Shown here: in pieces, positions 56,860 through 64,000 of the stretch | Numbering within the stretch: the stretch's first letter is position 1 | Layout: every line of letters starts with the position of its first letter | Assembly: GCA_004352715.1 (NCBI GenBank) | Contig: SCFE01000039.1 | Coordinates: 449,779 to 513,778 of the forward strand | Length of the DNA: 64,000 nt | From: Hofstenia miamia | Taxonomy: Eukaryota; Xenacoelomorpha; Acoela | Direction: 5' to 3' | Translations under genes and position numbers: made by a program | Notes under the pieces: generated by a model | What the model was told of the DNA's origin: nothing | The model's database searches: none | Seen by the model: the letters and a program-made list of their open reading frames with translations, nothing else

Positions 56860-59439
56860 CAGGGCCGTGCTGATAGAGCTGGCATCTGGGCAAATACCAG
56901 GGGCCTTCAAAATTTCAGCTGCCAAAATGAGGCAAAATCAAAGTTAGGAGAAACAATATTATTAAACTAGGAAAATGAAAAAAACTTGGTAGGACGTCAA
57001 ACTTAGGAAGGAAACTTAGATCTGCTTAAACTAGAGGTTTTTCTACTGTGTTATTACAATAAGTATTGGCATAAGCGGATATTGCCAAAATTACCAAAAT
57101 TCATTTTGAGATTATCAAAAGGAGGCATGTTCCGTCAAAACGGGTGCATTTTGTGAATTAATTATTTCGGTTTTTCTGGCTATTCTGTCCCTCTTCTACA
57201 CCTACGAAAATACATGATGGAAGTATAGTCACTCATGGGTTTATATGGATAAGTAGTACAAATAAGTTCTAAACAGCCTTTTTGCCTTTAGTTGATAGAA
57301 GTATATAATTAATAGATTTCAATACTAATAAAGTTTACTGTTTATTAGTTACCAGCATGAGACAGGGAGAGAAGCCACAACAGAAAATTTAGGTAACAGA
57401 TGTGACCATAGACCTTGTGCTTGCTTTGTAGTTTTACAAAGTAAACAAATGAACAAGTCAGGTTTATTAAAAACATGTTTGTTTTCAATATAATCTACGT
57501 TTTTAGTAACATAAATACAATTTATCTTAATTATTTGGTGAAATGTTTTGAAAAGAATGTAATTATAAGCCACAATCTAAGATAGTTTATTCTAAAAACC
57601 ACAGGGTTCTCCTTTTTATTGTTAGTGGTAAAAATATTTAGGTTTCAAAAAGCATTGGTTCCATTTTTAGCATTTAGTGTTCAATATTTTTGCTACAAAA
57701 AAGGCATAGAGCCCCATTTACAACTTTGTGGACTCTTTTTTTCATGGCTAAAGTGCTGAGTTTGTTTAGTCTTTCACATTTTACATATTCTGTATAGTAT
57801 ATTGTATATATTCTGTGTTGGCTTAGCATGACTAGTGATTGGCTAGCATAAGCTTTTCCATTACTTTTAGCTGCTTTTTACAAGATTTTCTTGCGTTTTA
57901 GCTTTCTTCTCAATGATGAAACTTTATTATGACAATGGTGCTAAAAAGCGGAAGAAGGCTGCTTTATGGTATCAAGAGTACAATGTTATTCTTTCGGTTT
58001 GGGCAAGGACAACAACTCAGTGACCCCTCCATCTCTAATGATTTCCCACTAGATGCTGAATCAGACCAAACTATCTTTGCTGAAGTTCATTATGACGATA
58101 TTTCACAGAATTCGGATATACTAAACTTGGTTGACCAAGTCAACACAGGTGCCTTTATCTCGCAGATAGTGACTATGGCACTCCAGAGGTAGAATAGGCC
58201 GCACTAATCAACATTCTTCTCTAAACCTTCAACAAATACTGGAATTCATACTGGGATTGCGATCCAAAGCAACCTCTTCAAGATGACAAGGGTTTGTCAT
58301 TTAATCCCAGTGTGTATACAAGAAAAGAAGACAATTTTGTGAAACCCAGAAGATATTGTCCGAAAATGAGAAATGTGTGCACCACAATCCTGCATTCAAA
58401 TACTCAATAGTCTATGTTAACTGATACTGCTGCATTAAATCGTCATAGGATAGGTTAGAGATGTTATATTACTGCTGGTGAAACAGGCACTAGCTTTTTG
58501 TGGTTGAAAGAATGAGGCTACCTATTACCTGATGCAAACCAATTACAAGCAAGAAAATTTCATAGCAATGCTAAAGATGTTGAGTAAGCATGATTTAACA
58601 CCAGAGATTCTCAAGAAGTGAGAAAGCTCGAATAAAGCCACTCAAGAAGACCTGTTCTGATGGAATGCGAGGACGTGGAAAAGTGTTTACTTTAATGAGT
58701 AATCATTTTGTGTCTAAAGTACGAAAATTTTAAAGAAACAGCTGAAGGACTATCTTGTTAAGCAGATGAGGGTTGTTGTCATTTACACGTGATTTCTGGT
58801 ACAAGGATTTGACTAAAGCGCAAGATAAACGTGAGATTCCAACAGAAAGAAATGTTCCCGATCACTAGCCCCAGTCATACTGTTCAAAGGACATGTATTG
58901 CCGTTCCTGTATCGCAAGTGTTCGTCATGTGCTACAGAAATATAACCTGAGGAGTCTACAGATATCTGCTAATGCTTTCCATCACCACTAAATGTTGTAA
59001 GCATGTGTTTTCTAAATTGAAGATTGTCAAGAATAGACTGAGAAATGCTTTAGCAGCTGACCATCTGGAGGAACCTCTCTTTCTAAATATTGAGTCTTCA
59101 AATCCTGCTGTCGCTGAGACAGGTTTCTTCAATCATTACCAAGTCATTGATATGTTGGGTGCCTCATCAAAGTAGTTCAGCAATTCGCTTCTGACGCAAA
59201 GTCTGTTTTTTCATTAATGTTTGATGTTTTCACGGTGGCCACTGTTCTTTTTTGTTTGTTATTTGAAGAAAACGTTCATGTGAATGTGAAAATGTTTGTT
59301 ATTTTGAAAATCATAATTCTTTTTGTTTCAAAGAAAATGTTCTTTTAAAAATGTTCCTTTTCATATTTGTCAATTACTGGGACAATACATGTAAAGAAGA
59401 GCTTTTTAAAAAGCTTTGAAATTTTGCCTGAGGCCTCCC
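56860..59439 (+). mobile_element. Decayed hAT transposon with ZMYM-like transposase
   Basis: The left end CAGGGCCGTGCTGATAGAGC with GGGCAAATACCAGGGGCC is typical of hAT ends in animals. The right part contains TTTGCCTGAGGCCTCCC (59423-59439) similar to a hAT subterminal region, but the exact right end and the 8-bp duplication were not found, so the boundary is approximate. The transposase pseudogene at 57900-59175 lies between. Confidence 0.55.
57900..59175 (+). pseudogene. hAT/ZMYM-type transposase pseudogene
   Basis: A basic KKRKKAAL start near 57945, then a 58010-58180 stretch with LSDPSISNDFPLDAES and an acidic region, as in ZMYM1/TTF-finger type hAT proteins. The middle (58200-58900) is broken by many stops and frameshifts; TRDFWYKDL is visible near 58790. 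The C-terminus at 58975-59175 reads HVFSKLKIVKNRLRNAL and ADHLEEPLFLNIES, the hAT dimerisation block (FSxLKxIKNxLR). Not functional. Confidence 0.55.
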
Positions 59440-60931
59440 ATATTTTTTAGTTTAGACATCTCAATTTTTGGAGGAAAGCAAGGAAAAAAGTGCCCCTAAA
59501 CATATTCCATCAAAAATGTAATATTACCACCAGTTACCCCCATGTCCTTCTTTTTCTGTCTGCTGAATTGGCCACAAAGGGGTCTCAAAATCCGTCAGTA
59601 CTCCCCTTTTTTAAACCGAAAAAATCCTAAAATCGAAACGTTACAAAGTTTCACAAATGTTTTTGCACACTAAATATGATTCTGACCCATAACCCTACAA
59701 TTTATTATTTGCTGAAATTGATAGAACAAAAAGCGAACCTCGTTTTTCTGTTTTGGAAGCATTTACTGTGATATACTTGTACACCAAAATTTAAAAAAAT
59801 AAGATATAATGATGAGCAAGAAAGAAGATATGTTTTCGTTAAGTATATTTTCAAACCTTTACAAATACATTAGCACTGAGGACTGATAAATCCCTGTATG
59901 AGAAGATATGGCATGTGAATATGTGCAACCCTACACATTCAAGACAGATTAATGCTTCAGTTGCTTCTGTCACATCTCCCTGTTGAGCATTTCACAAGGA
60001 ACAAAACAGCTGTTCCAATTGCTCTCGATTTGTAAAGAACATGATTCAGAACTTTCTCATTTGAATTTTCCAATGCCAGCTTTGGGGAAAGCCAAACAAC
60101 AAAAACGATTTGATGTTAAACAGTCTTTTTATAGTTTAATGAGTTTAACAGAAATTTTGAAAGTAATCACAAACTGGTTTTGCTTTTCTATTGATTTCGA
60201 CCTAAAACTAAATTGCATATCATTCCCAACAAAATATATTAAAAGCTTAAAATTAATTCATATTAACATTTAACAAGTGATAGACTTGTATGCGAATATT
60301 TTTGTTTGTAGCACCAAATAGCACTTTAATGTTAGGAGTTAACTATTCTATCCTTTCCGTACACAAAAAACTATATTTGAAATTGCCCGAAATTATTTTG
60401 AAAGAACTAAAAGAATTACGATATTTCAGTTTAGGTCCCTTACTGTTAGCGGAACTCATCATAACGTATCTGTACCAGCACATCTCTACTGATCTGTATA
60501 TGATAGTGTAGAATATTATTTATGCATTGGCCACAATTGTGTCGTGTTATTTGGCAAAGAAACTTCAACAAGCGAATTGTTTAACCCACACTTCTCAGCG
60601 TCAATTTAACAGTAGAACCACCAGCTTTCACTATTACCTATGCTAAATATTTCAATGTTGAGTCACTTGACTCCGATTTTCATGCAATTCTCACCAAAAC
60701 TTTTAAAAAATTTGGAAACCTGCGATATTGACAAACTAATTTGTGAATGTACTACCATATACTAGTTATCGCTTTTTTTGAAAATCCATTTATCCTTTGT
60801 AGGATTTGAAAGTAATAACGATTTTTGCATGAAATTTACAATTTTCATTAAAACCACCTCATACATAATCTTCACAGAATTGCAATCAAGCTCAGTAATT
60901 TCTTTTTCAATTGTTCGGAATATTCTTGCAC
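59440..60931. other. Intergenic, nothing firmly recognised
   Basis: Short open frames at 59983-60273 and 60290-60511 have no domain I recognise. The region runs into an N gap at 60932. Confidence 0.4.
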
Positions 60932-61487
60932 NNNNNNNNNNNNNNNNNNNNNNNNNNNNNNNNNNNNNNNNNNNNNNNNNNNNNNNNNNNNNNNNNNNNN
61001 NNNNNNNNNNNNNNNNNNNNNNNNNNNNNNNNNNNNNNNNNNNNNNNNNNNNNNNNNNNNNNNNNNNNNNNNNNNNNNNNNNNNNNNNNNNNNNNNNNNN
61101 NNNNNNNNNNNNNNNNNNNNNNNNNNNNNNNNNNNNNNNNNNNNNNNNNNNNNNNNNNNNNNNNNNNNNNNNNNNNNNNNNNNNNNNNNNNNNNNNNNNN
61201 NNNNNNNNNNNNNNNNNNNNNNNNNNNNNNNNNNNNNNNNNNNNNNNNNNNNNNNNNNNNNNNNNNNNNNNNNNNNNNNNNNNNNNNNNNNNNNNNNNNN
61301 NNNNNNNNNNNNNNNNNNNNNNNNNNNNNNNNNNNNNNNNNNNNNNNNNNNNNNNNNNNNNNNNNNNNNNNNNNNNNNNNNNNNNNNNNNNNNNNNNNNN
61401 NNNNNNNNNNNNNNNNNNNNNNNNNNNNNNNNNNNNNNNNNNNNNNNNNNNNNNNNNNNNNNNNNNNNNNNNNNNNNNNNNNNNNNN
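60932..61487. other. Assembly gap, 556 N
   Basis: Undetermined bases; the right edge is a (TA)n tract, a likely cause of the break. Confidence 0.99.
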
Positions 61488-61510
61488 TATATATATATAT
61501 ATATATATAT

Positions 61511-62669
61511 ATTAGGTTGGAGTGAAAAAATTATTTTTTTTAAATCTTATAAGCCAAGTTATGGAAAATGTGCCAATTGAATATAAACATGATATTCTTA
61601 CAAAATTATATTGAAATCCAACCACTTCTAGATCACAAACAAGCTAATTAGCATTTACACACTTTAGGTCTACTAAGTGAACACTATAATCAGCCAGGGT
61701 ATTTTGCAGCAAGGTCTGACTTGCTAATTGTTTGCACATGTGTTTATCTCTTTCAGTGCATGCGCCAATAATTTTCATGAGTAGGCTATTTCCAACATTT
61801 TAAGGCTTATCTTATCAAAGTCAACAGTTCGCAGCCCTGCTAATTAGGTGACAATTTTTTTAATTTATTTATTCATTATTTGTTTTTGTAGAGTATGGCT
61901 TTGACAAGACACCAAGCATCATGCTCAATATTTGGCGCTCCATGTTCTATCCCAAATAATGTTTTTCAAACAGATACTAATGTGAGGAAAGGATTTCTAC
62001 AACACCGGCATCAGCAGAGAACAGCAAATAGAAAATATCCGTCATTCTTGCAAATTTCTCATCAACTGTGTTATGAAATTGAGGCAGTATGGGGTATGGC
62101 TTCGCTTCCTACCATTTCACATGCTGCAGTAATTGAAAAGTTGAGAAATTTTCACAGGTATAAAACACGCTTGAAATTATCAAAAACCAGACCGAACTAT
62201 TAAAAAGATTGTTGATCCCGTGATCCATCGTAATGCATACTTCGCACATCCAGAAAACCTTCTGCTCACAATGATAACTGAACATCTCAATCAGTTTGTG
62301 GACAGATATCACGAGATGGATTTATCCGTAATCGCCTCAAATCTCGACAAATAATGGCTTCATTTGAAACAAAAAAGAATTTCACTCACATTAAGTAACT
62401 TATCTGATATACAATGGACTACAAATTTTATCATTTTGGAATACATTTTTATACAAATAATATTATTTTGTTAATTCAGTCTATATTTTAGTAGTACTCA
62501 TTGCTATTTACTTATCTAATGTATATATGTTTAATTATCTTATTCAATGGGGGTGGTCAAATTATTGTTCAATCTTGACAATATTTTATGTCAGCTCTTA
62601 GATGATGAGTTTGCACATATTTTTAAGCTTGGTTTGCAAAAATTTTTTTTTGCCTAAATTCACTTCACC

Positions 62670-62674
<5 letters not shown>
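61511..62674 (+). mobile_element. 1.16-kb DNA element inserted in a (TA)n microsatellite
   Basis: Inverted ends ATTAGGTTGGAGTGAA (left) and, in complement, ATTAGGGTGAAGTGAA (right). Both sides are (TA)n tracts (61488-61510 and 62675-62701), so the target duplication cannot be separated from the repeat. It contains an open frame at 61895-62203. No catalytic transposase domain is seen, so non-autonomous or of an unknown type. Confidence 0.6.
61895..62203 (+). CDS. Hypothetical protein inside the TA-flanked element
   Basis: Starts MALTRHQASCSIFGAPCS, 102 codons. It has a helical region QISHQLCYEIEAVWGMASLPTISH and a basic end RYKTRLKLSKTR, then a stop. In another frame downstream (about 62200-62350) LLTMITEHLNQFVDRYHEMDLS looks coding, so the frame is probably broken. 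I have a loose impression of an uncharacterised repetitive protein family of invertebrates, but cannot name it. Function unknown. Confidence 0.35.
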   Translation: MALTRHQASCSIFGAPCSIPNNVFQTDTNVRKGFLQHRHQQRTANRKYPSFLQISHQLCYEIEAVWGMASLPTISHAAVIEKLRNFHRYKTRLKLSKTRPNY

Positions 62675-62704
<30 letters not shown>

Positions 62705-63965
62705 TTGAAAATTTGCAAGTTTTTTCAACCATACATGGTTGAATTAACGTGCATATAATAAATTTTTTATTACTTCGATTTTTAATCAGAAATTCTTTTA
62801 CAAGTGTGTGATATGCGGGCACCCATTCTTAAGAAGCTTTATACCCAAACATATAAATGACTTTTGGTAATAGGAAGTAGTTTGTTAAACTAAAACTCAT
62901 TTTGTTATATTTTGTATAATTTACTAAAAACATCTTCCATGTCCATGACTCATTTCTGTTTTGCGGGTTACTGTCGGGTAAAAAAACATAGAAGTCGGCC
63001 GGTAAGCGAGCTGTAAAACCTATAAACACAGCACTATTGTGCACCTGGTTAACCATTATTCAATTTTGTAGCAATTGCTTTATTTTCTGTAAAAAAGAGT
63101 CATTAATAGGCAGATCGATATTAGTATCTTATTTTGCATTCACAAAATATATTTTTAGAAAAGTGTCAAACGTTAAATAATCAGTCTAAAATATTATTTA
63201 CAATTATGATTTAGTAAAAAGGTAAGCTTAATGTATTCTATTGGATGAAAATTTACAATTTTAATTGCTTTAGTAAAAGCATTTTGTAAAGCATTATTTA
63301 TTCTAATGCACAACGAGCTTCACAATTGCGCAATTTCCCAGCATAATGAGCTTTCTATTGGCCCTAAAATTACTAATTCAAATGCAGATAGGCTTGTAAT
63401 TAGATAGTTGAGGATTCTTGTTGGGAATGTCTAAAGTAAACAGTCAGCTGACTTTCATTAAAAATTACAAATATTCTAAAAGAGTATAATTCTTTCAAAA
63501 ACTGTTAATATACTTTAATAAGAATTGTTGTCCATCACAAAAAAGTAGTTTTAGTCAGAAATATTGTGGAGCTGTAGTTGATCATCATAGGCTCGCAAAT
63601 TTCCATATTTGTATATAGTGTCCCAAATTGATGCTTAACTAGTGTATTCTTTATGTGACAAGAAATTTAAGCAAGGGTTTACGGAGTGCTTTTAACTGAT
63701 GCCTTTTCTGTGCAGCCAGAGCAGTTTTTGGATATTGTTAAATTCCATTCATTATATTGGATTGGTTTGCCTAATGAGCTTTTCAAAAATTATTTGTAAC
63801 TCATATCATGAATAGTTAGACATGGTTTCAAGTTTTTACAATATGGGAATCTAATAATTATATAACAGTTATGAAAAATTGCACAAAATAGATCATCAAT
63901 AATTGAAAGGTGGAGGAAAACTTGCTTACAGTTCGTAATATACAGGACGATGTGATCTAGATTTC

Positions 63966-64000
<35 letters not shown>
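62675..64000. other. Intergenic, (TA)n tracts at both ends
   Basis: (TA)n at 62675-62701 and 63970-64000. No gene or element recognised between them. Confidence 0.45.

Overview
This is AT-rich eukaryotic DNA, almost certainly from an animal. It has one recognisable host gene, a two-exon rhodopsin-class GPCR on the minus strand (50011-51900) with GT-AG splice sites and a poly(A) signal. Nearly everything else I can interpret is transposable elements in various states of decay. CR1/L2-like LINEs with PHD-type or esterase-type ORF1 proteins, hAT, piggyBac, mariner-like and Harbinger-like DNA elements, and a Ty3/Gypsy element together point to an invertebrate metazoan. Frequent TACATGTA and AGGCCTA words are a weak hint of a marine invertebrate. 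I cannot name the species.

Layout. 1-9712 (+): a decayed Ty3/Gypsy element with pol, a spacer, and then an unrecognised long third ORF (ORF3). ORF3 is present twice, on either side of a 1000-N gap, and is followed by a polypurine tract and probable 3' LTR. 10269-18440 (-): a composite of related, older elements, with ORF3 copy C (interrupted by a 611-bp mariner-like element), an RNase H fragment, gag, a truncated pol, and ORF3 copy B. 20200-26550: a LINE tail and a series of DNA transposons, several with intact target-site duplications. 27503-35820 (-): a CR1-like LINE, other LINE ORF1 remnants, and a piggyBac-like remnant flanked by TTAA. 37835-46260: transposase and LINE fragments between assembly gaps. 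49927-51900 (-): the GPCR. 52780-62674: dispersed repeats, a palindromic-array DNA element, a decayed hAT element, and a DNA element sitting in a (TA)n tract.

The most interesting signal is ORF3. Four copies (A, A2, B, C), the divergent ones on the opposite strand, share collinear motifs: a TLHxYF start, an NRPK/HRPK block, an FxxxF block, and an invariant KYMWG. In both strand contexts where pol is adjacent, ORF3 lies directly downstream of integrase, the position normally held by env. It nevertheless shows no signal peptide, no membrane anchor and no cysteine-rich pattern. Its in-frame stops are mostly TGA, and at several sites the sister copy carries Arg or Gln, which suggests CpG deamination of CGA codons.

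Assembly caution. Four single-N positions (28102, 30936, 33698, 54442) each separate near-identical tandem copies of 241-689 bp and are best read as unmerged contig overlaps. A near-exact match to the Tn5 mosaic end lies inside ORF3 copy A. Six longer N gaps break the remaining sequence.
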